Positions 39,211 through 47,741 are shown, numbered from the stretch's first letter. The stretch is DNA of 64,000 bases from Pseudomonas sp. GD03944 (GCF_029839275.1 NZ_JAOCAH010000003.1:124001-188000), one strand, 5' to 3'. Program-made: numbers and translations. The notes: generated by a model not told the origin, from the letters alone.

Positions 39211-40671
39211 TCAGAACGACGCGATGATCTGCCCCAGGGTGGCCATGGCCTTTTCGCTCTGGCTGGTCCAGGGGTGGCCGTAGTTCAGCCGCGCGCAGTT
39301 GCCGAAGCGCCGGTTGGCGGAGAAGATCGGCCCCGGTGCGAGGCTGATGCCCTGGGCCAGGGCCAGCTTGAACAGACGCAGCGAGTCGACCTGCTCGGGA
39401 AACTCGAACCACAGGAAGTAACCGCCGCTGGGCCGGGTGACCCGGGTGTGCGCCGGGAAGTGCCGGGCCGCCGAGGCGAGCATCGAGTCCTGCTGCGATT
39501 CCAGGGCGTGGCGCAGCTTGCGCAGGTGCCGGTCGAAGCCGCCGTGCTGCAGGTAGTCGGCCAGGGCCGCCTGGGCCGGCACCGACGGCGAGATGGTGGT
39601 CATCAGTTTCTGCCGGGTGATCTGTTCGGCGAAGCGTCCGCCCGCCACCCAGCCGACCCGGTAGCCGGGCGCCAGGCATTTGGAGAACGAGCCGCAGTGC
39701 ATCACCAGGCCGTCGCGGTCATGGCTCTTCACCGGCTTGGGCGGCTGATTGCCGAAGTAAAGCTCGGCGTACACGTCGTCTTCGATCAGCGGCACCTGGT
39801 GCTCGCGCAGCAGGTCATAGAGGGCGGCTTTCTTGCCCTCGCTCATGCTCGCACCCAGCGGATTCTGCAGGCTGCTCATGAACCAGCAGGCTTTGATCGG
39901 CAGGGTGGCCAGGCTGCCGGCCAGGCTCTCCAGGTCGATGCCTTCGCGCGGGTGCACGGGGATTTCCACCGCCTTGAGCTTGAGCCGTTCCAGCACCTGC
40001 AGGGTGGCGTAGAAGGCCGGCGCCTCGATGGCCACCAGGTCGCCCGGCTGGGTCACGCACTGCAGGCAGAGGTTGAGGGCCTCCATGGCGCCGTTGGTGA
40101 TCACCAGTTCTTCCAGCGGCAGCATCACGCCGCTGACCATGTAGCGCAGGGCGATCTGCCGGCGCAGGTTGGGGTTGCCCTCGGTCATGTCGGCGATCAC
40201 CGCCTGGGGCTGCATGTCCTTCACGCTCTGGGCCATGGAGCGCGCCAGGCGGGGCAGGGGGAACAGGTTGGGGCTGGGGAAGGCCGAACCGAAGGGCACG
40301 GTGTTCGGGTCCTTCAGCGAGCCGAGCACGGAGAACACCAGTTCGCTGACATCCACCTCGGTGGTCTGCGCCTGCTGGGTGCTGATCTCCGGCTCGTGCA
40401 ACGGGTGCTGTGCGTGTTCGCGGACGAAGTAGCCGGAGCGCGCCCGGGCGTGGATCAGGCCGCGGTCTTCCAGCAGGTAATAGGCCTGGAACACCGTAGA
40501 CGGGCTGACCCCGTAGGTGCGGCTGGCGTGCCGCACCGAGGGGACCTTTTCACCCGCGGCCAGTACGCCGGTACGGATCAGCTCGGCGATTTCATCGGCA
40601 AACTTTTCGTAGCGCTTCATCTTGTCCTGATTCAGGGGAGGCGGAGCGCCATACTCTATACCAGCGTTCAT
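39211..40671 (-). CDS. MocR-type GntR/aminotransferase fusion regulator
   Basis: 486 residues. An N-terminal GntR winged helix (about 18-85: FADEIAELIRTGVLAAGEKVPSVRHASRTYGVSPSTVFQAY) is joined to a PLP fold-type I aminotransferase domain with the internal-aldimine lysine in CGSFSKCLAPGYRVGW. Such regulators sense amino acids or PLP derivatives. The neighbourhood equals that of P. aeruginosa MpaR (PA4132, from memory), reported to act on quinolone signalling with anthranilate. The start ATG at 40671 has AGGG 5 bases before it; a TTG at 40683 would overlap the ccoG stop. It lies directly downstream of ccoG. Confidence 0.88.
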   Translation of the reverse strand: MNAGIEYGAPPPLNQDKMKRYEKFADEIAELIRTGVLAAGEKVPSVRHASRTYGVSPSTVFQAYYLLEDRGLIHARARSGYFVREHAQHPLHEPEISTQQAQTTEVDVSELVFSVLGSLKDPNTVPFGSAFPSPNLFPLPRLARSMAQSVKDMQPQAVIADMTEGNPNLRRQIALRYMVSGVMLPLEELVITNGAMEALNLCLQCVTQPGDLVAIEAPAFYATLQVLERLKLKAVEIPVHPREGIDLESLAGSLATLPIKACWFMSSLQNPLGASMSEGKKAALYDLLREHQVPLIEDDVYAELYFGNQPPKPVKSHDRDGLVMHCGSFSKCLAPGYRVGWVAGGRFAEQITRQKLMTTISPSVPAQAALADYLQHGGFDRHLRKLRHALESQQDSMLASAARHFPAHTRVTRPSGGYFLWFEFPEQVDSLRLFKLALAQGISLAPGPIFSANRRFGNCARLNYGHPWTSQSEKAMATLGQIIASF

Positions 40672-40679
40672 GCCTGCCC

Positions 40680-42098
40680 TCAACGACCGGCCGGGCTGAC
40701 GAAGGCGCTGCGCGCGCTGACGCGGCTGTCTGCATCCTGCAGGTCCTGCACCTCGAACACGATCGGCTCCGAACCGCCGCGCGAACGCTCCTTCAGCAGC
40801 GCCACACTGACTGGCACATCGAGGATCTCGCCGGGGGCCAGCTCGATCTCGCGCTTGCCCTGCAGGGCGTAGTCACCGCCGCCCTCGGCCAGCGACACGG
40901 CGTAGCGGCGTGGCTGCTGGGTCTTGTTGATGATCTTCAGGCTGTAGATGTTCTCGATCTGGCCGACGCTGTTCTCGCGGAACAGGCCGCGGTCCTTGGT
41001 CACGTCCAGGGAAATCGGCGCGCGGGTTTCGAAGGCCCAGACCGTGGCACCGATCATCGCCAGCAGGGCGATGGCGTAGGCCACCAGGCGCGGGCGCAGC
41101 AGGCGGGTCTTGCCGCCGGCCAGGGCGCGTTCGGAGGTGTAGCGCACCAGGCCACGTTCATAGCCCATCTTGTCCATCACCTCGTCGCAGGCGTCGATGC
41201 AGGCGCCGCAGCTGAGGCAGTCCAGTTGCAGGCCGTCGCGGATGTCGATGCCGGTCGGGCAGACCTGCACGCACACGGTGCAGTCGATGCAATCGCCCAG
41301 GCCTTCGGCGCGGTAGTCGCTGTCCTTGCGGCGCGGGCCACGGCCTTCGCCGCGGGCGCTGTCATAGGAGACCAGCAGGGTGTCCTGGTCGAACATCACA
41401 CCCTGGAAGCGCGAATAGGGGCACATGTGCACGCAGACCTTCTCGCGCAGCCAGCCGGCATTGAGGTAGGTGGCCGTGGTGAAGAACAGCACCCAGAACG
41501 TGGTGGTGCCGTTCATATCGAGCAGCAGCAGGTCCTGCACCAGGTCGCGGATCGGGGTGAAGTAGCCGATGAAGGTCAGGCCCGTGGCCAGGCTGACCGC
41601 GCCCCACAGGCTGTGCTTGGCCGCGCGCCGTGCCAGCTTGTTCAGCGACCAGGGGGCTGCGTCGAGCTTGATGCGCTGGTGGCGCTCGCCCTCGGTGACC
41701 TTTTCCACCCACATGAAGACCCAGGTGAACACGCTCTGCGGGCAGGTGTAGCCGCACCACACGCGGCCGGCGAACACTGTGATGAAGAACAGGCCGAACG
41801 CCGCGATGATCAGCAGCGCCGAGAGCAGGATGAAGTCCTGGGGCCAGAAGGTGGCGCCGAAGATATGGAACTGGCTGCCACCCAGGTCCCACAGCACCGC
41901 CTGGCGATCACCCCAGTTCAGCCAGGCTGTACCGAAGAACAGCAGGAACAGCAGGCCGGCACCGTACAGGCGCAGGTTGCGGTACAGGCCGGTGAAACTG
42001 CGGGTGTGAATCGCACCGCCGGCCTGGGCCGGGGTCAGGCGCACCGGGGCCTTGGGGTTGATGGTGTCTATGAGTGTGACGGGAATGCGGTCGGTCAT
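40680..42098 (-). CDS. ccoG: Cytochrome c oxidase accessory protein CcoG (FixG/RdxA)
   Basis: 472 residues. Membrane segments at about 40-60, 95-115, 160-180, 195-215 and 345-365. Two ferredoxin-like clusters are visible: CIDCTVCVQVCP and CLSCGACIDAC. CxxxCP also occurs in WCGYTCPQS and VHMCPYSRF. The C-terminal Ig-like domain (FixG_C) follows. CcoG reduces copper for cbb3 oxidase assembly. No ccoNOP genes are near, so this is a second, detached copy. GAGG stands 8 bases before the chosen ATG. It is divergent from the sulfite/nitrite reductase gene. Confidence 0.92.
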   Translation of the reverse strand: MTDRIPVTLIDTINPKAPVRLTPAQAGGAIHTRSFTGLYRNLRLYGAGLLFLLFFGTAWLNWGDRQAVLWDLGGSQFHIFGATFWPQDFILLSALLIIAAFGLFFITVFAGRVWCGYTCPQSVFTWVFMWVEKVTEGERHQRIKLDAAPWSLNKLARRAAKHSLWGAVSLATGLTFIGYFTPIRDLVQDLLLLDMNGTTTFWVLFFTTATYLNAGWLREKVCVHMCPYSRFQGVMFDQDTLLVSYDSARGEGRGPRRKDSDYRAEGLGDCIDCTVCVQVCPTGIDIRDGLQLDCLSCGACIDACDEVMDKMGYERGLVRYTSERALAGGKTRLLRPRLVAYAIALLAMIGATVWAFETRAPISLDVTKDRGLFRENSVGQIENIYSLKIINKTQQPRRYAVSLAEGGGDYALQGKREIELAPGEILDVPVSVALLKERSRGGSEPIVFEVQDLQDADSRVSARSAFVSPAGR

Positions 42099-42156
42099 GG
42101 TGGTCGCCTCATCTGGCGTTATCTTTGGCTGTGTGCATGATCGACGCTGGCGTGTA

Positions 42157-42185
42157 TTGAAAACAGACTCAGATTTTCCAATAAA
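42157..42185 (+). promoter_or_regulatory. Candidate sigma-70 promoter of the sulfite/nitrite reductase operon
   Basis: TTGAAA (42157-42162), a 17-base spacer and AATAAA (42180-42185) match the consensus at 5 of 6 and 4 of 6 positions. Transcription would begin near 42192 and give a leader of about 218 bases before the reductase start. Confidence 0.45.
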
Positions 42186-42196
42186 AACCGTATCAG

Positions 42197-42223
42197 ATGG
42201 ATTGGATGCCCATGCCTGGCTGA
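42197..42223 (+). CDS. Possible leader peptide MDWMPMPG
   Basis: A nine-codon frame (ATG to TGA) lies in the leader between the candidate promoter and the terminator-like structure. Three of its eight residues are Met, and one is Trp. No Shine-Dalgarno precedes it, and it starts only about five bases after the inferred transcription start. It is listed because of its position; translation is unproven. Confidence 0.25.
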   Translation: MDWMPMPG

Positions 42224-42247
42224 CCGTAGGCGTGAGCAATACCGACA

Positions 42248-42299
42248 GCCTGCGCTTACCTTTCAGGCGTTGTGTCGGATGCCTGATCCGGTTTTTTTT
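42248..42299 (+). promoter_or_regulatory. Attenuator-like leader structure before the sulfite/nitrite reductase gene
   Basis: CGGAT-GCCTG-ATCCG (42276-42290) followed by G and eight T (42292-42299) is a textbook intrinsic terminator shape with a short stem that two G-T pairs can extend. Upstream, TCAGGC (42263-42268) can pair with GCCTGA (42281-42286), which would disrupt it. GCCTG (42248-42252) can instead pair with CAGGC (42264-42268). No plus-strand gene ends upstream, so it can only act in the leader. Confidence 0.5.
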
Positions 42300-42409
42300 G
42301 AATTATCTGAGTCTGGTTCGTGTGCAGCCGGCTGCGCATAGTCTTCGACCTGAACGCCACCCGGCCAGAGCCGGGGGCGATGACCGTGGGTTCGATGAGG
42401 TGGCGCGGC

Positions 42410-44080
42410 ATGTACCAGTACGACGAATACGACCAGGCGCTGGTGCGCGAGCGGGTGGCGCAGTTCCGCGACCAGGTCGGGCGGCGCATCAGCGGCGAGC
42501 TGAGCGAAGAGGAATTCCTGCCGCTGCGCCTGCAGAACGGCCTGTACATGCAGAAGCACGCCTACATGCTGCGCGTGGCGATTCCCTACGGCACGCTGGC
42601 GGCGCGGCAGATGCGCACCCTGGCGCAGATCGCCCGGGACTACGACCGCGGCTACGGGCACTTCACCACGCGGCAGAACATCCAGTTCAACTGGATCGAG
42701 CTGGAACAGGTGCCGGACATCCTCGAACTGCTGGCCGACGTGCAGATGCACGCCATCCAGACCTCCGGCAACTGCGTGCGCAACATCACCACCGAGGCCT
42801 TTGCCGGGGTGGCCGCCGACGAGCTGCTGGACCCGCGCCCGCTGGCGGAAATTCTGCGCCAGTGGTCGACCATCAACCCGGAATTCCTCTACCTGCCGCG
42901 CAAATTCAAGATCGCCCTGTGCGCCGCCGAGGAGGACCGTGCGGCGGTGATGATGCATGACATCGGGCTCTACGTTTACCGCGACGAGCAGGGGCAGATG
43001 CTGCTCCGCGTCATGGTCGGTGGCGGCCTGGGGCGCACGCCGATCCTCAGCCAGCAGATCCGCGAGGCGCTGCCGTGGCGGCACCTGCTGTCGTATGTCG
43101 AAGCCATCCTGCGGGTCTACAACCGCCACGGTCGGCGCGACAACAAGTACAAGGCGCGGATCAAGATCCTGGTCAAGGCGCTGGGCATCGAGGCCTTCGC
43201 CCGTGAAGTCGAGGAGGAGTGGCAACACATCAAGGACGGCCCGGCCGAACTCACCGAGGCGGAATACCAGCGCGTCGCCGATGCCTTCGTCGCGCCGCAC
43301 TACGAACACCTGCCGGACATCGACCTGGGGCTGGGCAGCGACCTGGCGCGTGACGCCGACTTCGCCCGCTGGGTGTCGCGCAATACCCTGACCCACAAGG
43401 TGCCGGGCTACGTAGCGGCGGTGCTGTCGACCAAGCCGGGCCTCAGCGCGCCCCCGGGGGACGTGACCGCCGAACAGATGGAGCGCGTCGCCGAGCTGGC
43501 CGAGCACTACGGCTTCGGCGAAATCCGCATCGCCCACGAACAGAACCTGGTGCTGCCGGACGTGCGCAAGGGCGATCTCTACGCGTTGTGGCAGGCCGCC
43601 TGCGAGGCGGGGCTGGGCACGCCGAACATCGGCCTGCTGACCGATGTCATCGCCTGCCCGGGCGGTGATTTCTGCGCCCTGGCCAACGCCAAATCGATCC
43701 CCATCGCCCAGGCGATCCAGGAACGCTTCAGCGACCTCGACTATCTGCACGACCTCGGCGACCTGAGCCTGAATATCTCCGGCTGCATGAACGCCTGCGG
43801 CCACCACCACATCGGCAATATCGGCATCCTCGGCGTCGACAAGAACGGCAGCGAGTGGTACCAGGTCACCATCGGCGGCGCCCAGGGCAAGGACAGCGCG
43901 CTGGGCAAGGTCATCGGCCCGTCGTTCAGCGCGGCGGAAATTCCCGACGTGATCGAAGGCCTGGTGCGCACCTTCACCGATTACCGCGAAGTCGAGGAAC
44001 GTTTCGTCGATACCGTGCAGCGCATCGGCCTGGAACCGTTCAAGGAACAGGTCTACCGCAAGGCGGAGGTGCCCGCATGA
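42410..44080 (+). CDS. Sulfite/nitrite reductase hemoprotein (siroheme, 4Fe-4S)
   Basis: 556 residues. Two ferrodoxin-like halves with the siroheme-binding RNITTEAFAGVAADE and TRQNIQFNW regions, and the cluster ligands in CPGGDFC (Cx5C) and SGCMNACGHHH (Cx3C). It reduces sulfite to sulfide, or nitrite to ammonia, in the cytosol; the sequence is closest to CysI. The start at MYQYDEYDQ has GAGG 9 bases upstream; an in-frame upstream ATG at 42320 seems less likely. It is followed by DUF934 through an ATGA overlap, a pair typical of sulfite reductase loci. The context equals PA4130-PA4132 (from memory). Confidence 0.9.
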   Translation: MYQYDEYDQALVRERVAQFRDQVGRRISGELSEEEFLPLRLQNGLYMQKHAYMLRVAIPYGTLAARQMRTLAQIARDYDRGYGHFTTRQNIQFNWIELEQVPDILELLADVQMHAIQTSGNCVRNITTEAFAGVAADELLDPRPLAEILRQWSTINPEFLYLPRKFKIALCAAEEDRAAVMMHDIGLYVYRDEQGQMLLRVMVGGGLGRTPILSQQIREALPWRHLLSYVEAILRVYNRHGRRDNKYKARIKILVKALGIEAFAREVEEEWQHIKDGPAELTEAEYQRVADAFVAPHYEHLPDIDLGLGSDLARDADFARWVSRNTLTHKVPGYVAAVLSTKPGLSAPPGDVTAEQMERVAELAEHYGFGEIRIAHEQNLVLPDVRKGDLYALWQAACEAGLGTPNIGLLTDVIACPGGDFCALANAKSIPIAQAIQERFSDLDYLHDLGDLSLNISGCMNACGHHHIGNIGILGVDKNGSEWYQVTIGGAQGKDSALGKVIGPSFSAAEIPDVIEGLVRTFTDYREVEERFVDTVQRIGLEPFKEQVYRKAEVPA

Positions 44081-44589
44081 ACAACCTGATCCGCTTGATC
44101 GACGGCGCACCGCAGATCGTCGAGAACGACCCCTGGCAGCGTATCGACCCGGTGCCGGAGACGCTGCCGGAAGGCCAGCTGATCCTGCCGCTGAGCGCCT
44201 GGATCGCCCGTCAGGACGAGGCCGTCCTGAGCGGCGAGCACCTCAGCGCCGACGGCCTTTGCCTGGCGCCGGACGACGAGGTGGAGGGGCTGCAGCCCTA
44301 CCTGAACGTGCTGCCATTGATTGCCATCGACTTCCCCAGCTTCCGTGATGGCCGTGGCTACAGCCAGGCCTACCTGCTGCGCACGCGCCTGGGCTGGCGC
44401 GGCGAACTGCGGGCGGTGGGCGACGTGCTGCGCGACCAGCTCAGCCACATGCGCCAGTGCGGCTTCGATGCCTTTGCGGTGCGCGAAGACAAGTCCGTGG
44501 CGGACGCCCTCAAGGGACTGGCCGGCGTGAGTGTGGTATACGGGCGGTCGGCAATCGAGCCGCGGCCGCTGTTCCGCCGCCGCACGTAA
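44077..44589 (+). CDS. DUF934 domain-containing protein
   Basis: 170 residues. DUF934 marks: LPLIAIDFPSFRDGRGYSQAYLLRTRLGWRGELRAVGDVLRD, followed by QLSHMRQCGFDAFAVREDKS. DUF934 proteins accompany assimilatory sulfite reductases in proteobacteria and are thought to help electron supply or enzyme maturation; this role is not proven. The ATG overlaps the reductase stop (ATGA), so translation is coupled. Confidence 0.9.
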   Translation: MNNLIRLIDGAPQIVENDPWQRIDPVPETLPEGQLILPLSAWIARQDEAVLSGEHLSADGLCLAPDDEVEGLQPYLNVLPLIAIDFPSFRDGRGYSQAYLLRTRLGWRGELRAVGDVLRDQLSHMRQCGFDAFAVREDKSVADALKGLAGVSVVYGRSAIEPRPLFRRRT

Positions 44590-44600
44590 GGAGCGTATTC

Positions 44601-44969
44601 ATGGTGTTGAAAGGACTGACCTGGCTGGTCCTCCTGCAAATCCTCGGCAGTGTCCTCAGCGAACTGCTGCTGCCCATGCTGCCCGGCAGCGTCATCGGCC
44701 TGTTGCTGCTGTTCGGCTACCTGCTGTTGCGCGGCCAGGTGAGCGAGCCGCTGACCCAGGCGACCGGCACCTTGCTGCAGTACCTGCCGCTGCTGTTCGT
44801 GGTGCCGGCGGCCGGGATCATGGTCGCCAGCGACGCGCTGCTGGCCGATCTGCCGGCGATCCTCGTCGCGCTGTGCCTGTCGCTGCTGGTCACCGTGCCC
44901 TTGTGCGGCTGGATGATGCAGCGTCTGGCGCGGCGTGTGGAGCGCAAGGTGGAGGGCGGTCATGAGTGA
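44601..44969 (+). CDS. CidA/LrgA family holin-like protein
   Basis: 122 residues with four membrane segments. LPMLPGSVIGLLLLFGYLLL is the characteristic second helix of the CidA/LrgA family, and LLFVVPAAGIMV follows. These small membrane proteins work with LrgB/CidB partners in murein hydrolase export or in pyruvate-related metabolism. TAAGGAG precedes the ATG at 7 bases. The downstream LrgB-type gene overlaps it by 8 bases. Confidence 0.92.
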   Translation: MVLKGLTWLVLLQILGSVLSELLLPMLPGSVIGLLLLFGYLLLRGQVSEPLTQATGTLLQYLPLLFVVPAAGIMVASDALLADLPAILVALCLSLLVTVPLCGWMMQRLARRVERKVEGGHE

Positions 44970-45681
44970 GTGGGCCATTGCGCAGCTGGTGATCGATCAC
45001 CCGCTGTTCCCGGTGGGGCTGACCCTGCTGGCCTTCCAGTTCGCCCTGATGGTCTACAAGCGCAGTGGCTGGCTGGTGCTGCAGCCGGTGCTGGTGTCCA
45101 TGTTGCTGGTGGTGGGCACCCTGTATCTGTGCGGCATGGATTACGCCACCTACCGCCAGGGCGCAGAGCCCATCGCCTTCCTGCTCGGGCCGGTGACCAT
45201 CGCCCTGGCCGTGCCGCTGTACAACAACATCAAGCGCATCCGCCTGCTGGCAGCGCCGGTGCTGCTGACGGTGCTGTTCGGCGGCACCCTGACCGTGGCC
45301 CTGACCCTGATTATCGCCTCCGCCATGGGCGCGGAACTGCCGGTGCTGGCGAGTCTGTCGGGCAAGTCGGTGACCATGCCCATCGCCATGCTGGTGGCCG
45401 AGCAGCTCGGCGGCCTGGCGTCCCTGGCGGCGGTGTTCGTGATGATCACTGGGGTGGTCGGCACGGCGCTGGGGCCGTGGTTGCTGGGGCTGTTCAAGAT
45501 CACCCACCCGGCGGCGCGGGGGCTGAGCTACGGCATCAATGCCCACGCCATCGGCACCGCCCGGGCGCTGGAAGAGGGCTCGGAATGCGGCGCCTTCGCC
45601 GCCCTGGGCATGAGCCTGCTGGGGGTGATCAGCGCCGTGGCGCTGCCGCTGCTGATGGGCTGGGCGCTGGCCGCGCTCTAG
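44962..45681 (+). CDS. LrgB/CidB family protein
   Basis: 239 residues with seven or eight membrane segments. The family marks LGPVTIALAVPLYNN, SLSGKSVTMPIAMLVAEQLGG and AHAIGTARALEEG are all present. It is the partner of the preceding CidA/LrgA protein (ATGAGTGA overlap). The pair lies 11 bases after DUF934 and may belong to the same transcript as the sulfite/nitrite reductase. Confidence 0.92.
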   Translation: MSEWAIAQLVIDHPLFPVGLTLLAFQFALMVYKRSGWLVLQPVLVSMLLVVGTLYLCGMDYATYRQGAEPIAFLLGPVTIALAVPLYNNIKRIRLLAAPVLLTVLFGGTLTVALTLIIASAMGAELPVLASLSGKSVTMPIAMLVAEQLGGLASLAAVFVMITGVVGTALGPWLLGLFKITHPAARGLSYGINAHAIGTARALEEGSECGAFAALGMSLLGVISAVALPLLMGWALAAL

Positions 45682-45759
45682 CGCTCGGGCGACGCGTGTC
45701 GGCGGCGCCGGTCGATAGCGGGTATCCTGTGCCTTCCGTTCGCCGTCAAGTTGTTAGCC

Positions 45760-46173
45760 ATGCTGGTCATTTCCAACAGCATCCACCTGCCTGAACACGA
45801 AGTCGAACTGACCGCCATCCGCGCCCAGGGCGCTGGCGGGCAGAACGTCAACAAGGTTTCCAGCGCGGTGCACCTGCGCTTCGACAGCCAGGCCTCGTCG
45901 CTGCCGCCGTTCTACAAGGAACGCCTGCTGGCCCTGCGCGACAGCCGCATCACCGCCGACGGCGTGATCATCATCAAGGCCCAGCAATACCGCACCCAGG
46001 AACAGAACCGCGCCGACGCCCTGGAGCGCCTGGGCGAGCTGATCCGCAGCGCCGGCAAGACCGAAAAGGCCCGCCGCCCGACCAAGCCCACCCTGGGCTC
46101 CAAGACCCGGCGCCTGGAAGGCAAGAGCAAGCGCGGCGCGATCAAGGCGGGCAGAGGAAAAGTGGATTTCTGA
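45760..46173 (+). CDS. arfB: Alternative ribosome-rescue factor ArfB (peptidyl-tRNA hydrolase)
   Basis: 137 residues. The release-factor-like catalytic domain has the GGQ motif in RAQGAGGQNVNKVSSAVHLRF (about 25-27). The basic C-terminal tail (RRPTKPTLGSKTRRLEGKSKRG...) is the part that enters the empty mRNA channel. ArfB frees ribosomes stalled on non-stop mRNA. I chose ATG at 45760; a TTG three codons earlier is possible. A strong terminator follows. Confidence 0.95.
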   Translation: MLVISNSIHLPEHEVELTAIRAQGAGGQNVNKVSSAVHLRFDSQASSLPPFYKERLLALRDSRITADGVIIIKAQQYRTQEQNRADALERLGELIRSAGKTEKARRPTKPTLGSKTRRLEGKSKRGAIKAGRGKVDF

Positions 46174-46226
46174 GGGCGTATTCCAGGACATCGGCGTGGC
46201 GAACGCGGAGTGTCCGGGAACGGGGG

Positions 46227-46246
46227 CGGCGAAACGCCGGTTTTTT
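46227..46246 (+). terminator. Intrinsic terminator after arfB
   Basis: CGGCG-AAA-CGCCG, then G and six T. It stands just before the first copy of the 165-bp repeat. Confidence 0.85.
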
Positions 46247-46792
46247 CGTAGGGTGGGTTAGCGGCGCTGTTCGGAATCGTTGGGTCACCGCGATTGCGGC
46301 GCGTCGCGTAACCCACCAAGCGGTAGCCGGTGGTGCTGCGATGGTGGGTTACGGCGCGGCTGAGGCGGTGGTGTTTTCAACGTCGGTGACAGGCGCCTAA
46401 CCCACCCTACGGGTGTGGCGAACTGGCGAACTGGCGATTGGCGTAGGGTGGGTTAGCGGCGCTGTTCGGAATCGTTGGGTCACCGCGGTTGCAGCGCGTC
46501 GCGTAACCCACCAAACGGTAGCCGGTGGTGCTGCGATGGTGGGTTACGGCGCGGCTGAGGCGGTGGTGTTTTCAACGTCGGTGACAGGCACCTAACCCAC
46601 CCTACGGGTGTGGCGAACTGACGATTGCGTAGGGTGGGTTAGCGGCGCTGTTCGGAATCGTTGGGTCGCCTCGGTTGCAGCGCGTCGCGTAACCCACCAA
46701 GCGGTAGCCGGTGGTGCTGCGATGGTGGGTTACGGCGCGGCTGAGGTGGTGGTGTTTTCAACGTCGGTGACAGGCGCCTAACCCACCCTACG
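46247..46792. repeat. Array of three 165-bp double-hairpin repeats
   Basis: Copies are 46247-46411, 46442-46606 and 46628-46792, each exactly 165 bases and nearly identical. Each begins CGTAGGGTGGGTTAG and ends CTAACCCACCCTACG. Inside are CGTAACCCACCA and TGGTGGGTTACGG, so each half can fold alone (GGTGGGTTA with TAACCCACC) and the ends can pair with each other. The GTAG head and CTAC tail match a REP/inverted-REP pair. Spacers of 21-30 bases contain GGTGTGGCGAACTG. With the arfB terminator it fills the 653-base gap before the aldo-keto reductase gene. Confidence 0.92.
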
Positions 46793-46826
46793 GGTACCTC
46801 GATCCAGGCGACTTGCCGTTAGCGCC

Positions 46827-47630
46827 TCAATCCCATTTCGGGGCGAAGTTCGGGTTGGCCAGGCGGTCACCCTTGTCCAGGGCGGCGATGGCGTCCATTT
46901 CCGTGTCGCTCAGGCGCAGGGTGATGGCGTCCAGGTTGCTTTGCAGGTTGGCGCGCTTGGTCGACGACGGGATCACCGCAAAGCCCTGTTGCAGCAGCCA
47001 GGCCAGGCTGACCTGCGCCGCGGTCACGCCCTGGGCGGCGGCGATGCCCTGGATCACCGGGTCGTGCATCACCTTGCCGTAGGCCAGCGGCATGTAGGCC
47101 GTGAGGTGGATGCCGTGTTGCTGGGCGAACGCCACGACCTTGCGGTTCTGCAGGAACGGGTGAATCTCCACCTGGTGCGTGGCGATCTGGTCCGCGCCCA
47201 CGGCGTCGATGGCCTGCTGCAGGTGGGCGTTGGTGAAGTTCGACACACCGATCGAGCGCGTCAGGCCCTGCTGCTTGGCGGCGAGGAGGGTGCCCAGGTA
47301 GTCGCTTACGGCGAGGGTATCGTTGGGTGACGGCCAGTGGATCAGGGTCAGGTCCACATGGTCGAGGCGCAGCTTGGCCAGGCTGTCTTCGAGGCTGGGA
47401 ATCAGCGCATCGTGGCCGAGGTTCTCGGTCCAGATCTTGGTGGTGACGAACAGCTCGTCACGGGGGATGCCGCTCTCGGCGATGACCTGGCCGATTTCCG
47501 CTTCATTGCCGTAGATCTGCGCGGTGTCGATGTGCCGGTAGCCCAGCTCCAGGCCGGTGCGCACGGCGTCGATCACCTGCTGCCCTTTGAGGCGAAAAGT
47601 ACCGAGGCCCAGCGAAGGAATGGTCTGCAT
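46827..47630 (-). CDS. dkgB: Aldo-keto reductase, 2,5-didehydrogluconate reductase type
   Basis: 267 residues, a TIM barrel. Catalytic residues are visible: Asp in [14 protein letters not shown], Tyr four residues later, Lys in FVTTKIW and His in [24 protein letters not shown] near the C-terminus binds NADPH. It matches DkgB of enterobacteria in length and sequence, a reductase for 2,5-diketogluconate and methylglyoxal-type carbonyls. GGGAG stands 5 bases before ATG. A REP pair separates it from the upstream MFS gene. Confidence 0.9.
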   Translation of the reverse strand: MQTIPSLGLGTFRLKGQQVIDAVRTGLELGYRHIDTAQIYGNEAEIGQVIAESGIPRDELFVTTKIWTENLGHDALIPSLEDSLAKLRLDHVDLTLIHWPSPNDTLAVSDYLGTLLAAKQQGLTRSIGVSNFTNAHLQQAIDAVGADQIATHQVEIHPFLQNRKVVAFAQQHGIHLTAYMPLAYGKVMHDPVIQGIAAAQGVTAAQVSLAWLLQQGFAVIPSSTKRANLQSNLDAITLRLSDTEMDAIAALDKGDRLANPNFAPKWD

Positions 47631-47662
47631 AAAAACTCCCAAAGTAGGTTAGAGGTGCTTCG

Positions 47663-47736
47663 TGTAGGAGCGGGCTCGCCCGCGAGCTTTTTATGGGTGC
47701 CGTCACCCATGCTCGCCGTCGAGGCCGCTCCCGTAC
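47663..47736. repeat. REP pair between the MFS gene and dkgB
   Basis: GTAGGAGCGGGCTCGCCCGCG heads a palindrome that runs into GAGCTTTTT on the plus strand. A diverged inverted copy ends GGCCGCTCCCGTAC. The layout matches the other GTAGGAG-family BIMEs. Confidence 0.75.
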
Positions 47737-47741
47737 GCCAA

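Noticed and set aside
42099-42409. Anr/Fnr box between ccoG and the sulfite/nitrite reductase gene
   Set aside because: I looked for TTGAT-N4-ATCAA on both strands. TTGAATTATCTGA at about 42298 is the closest and lacks the second half.
46247-46792. Possible CRISPR array because of regularly spaced repeats
   Set aside because: Units are 165 bases and internally palindromic, spacers are similar to each other, and no cas gene is in the window. The same holds for the array at 62.9-63.7 kb.
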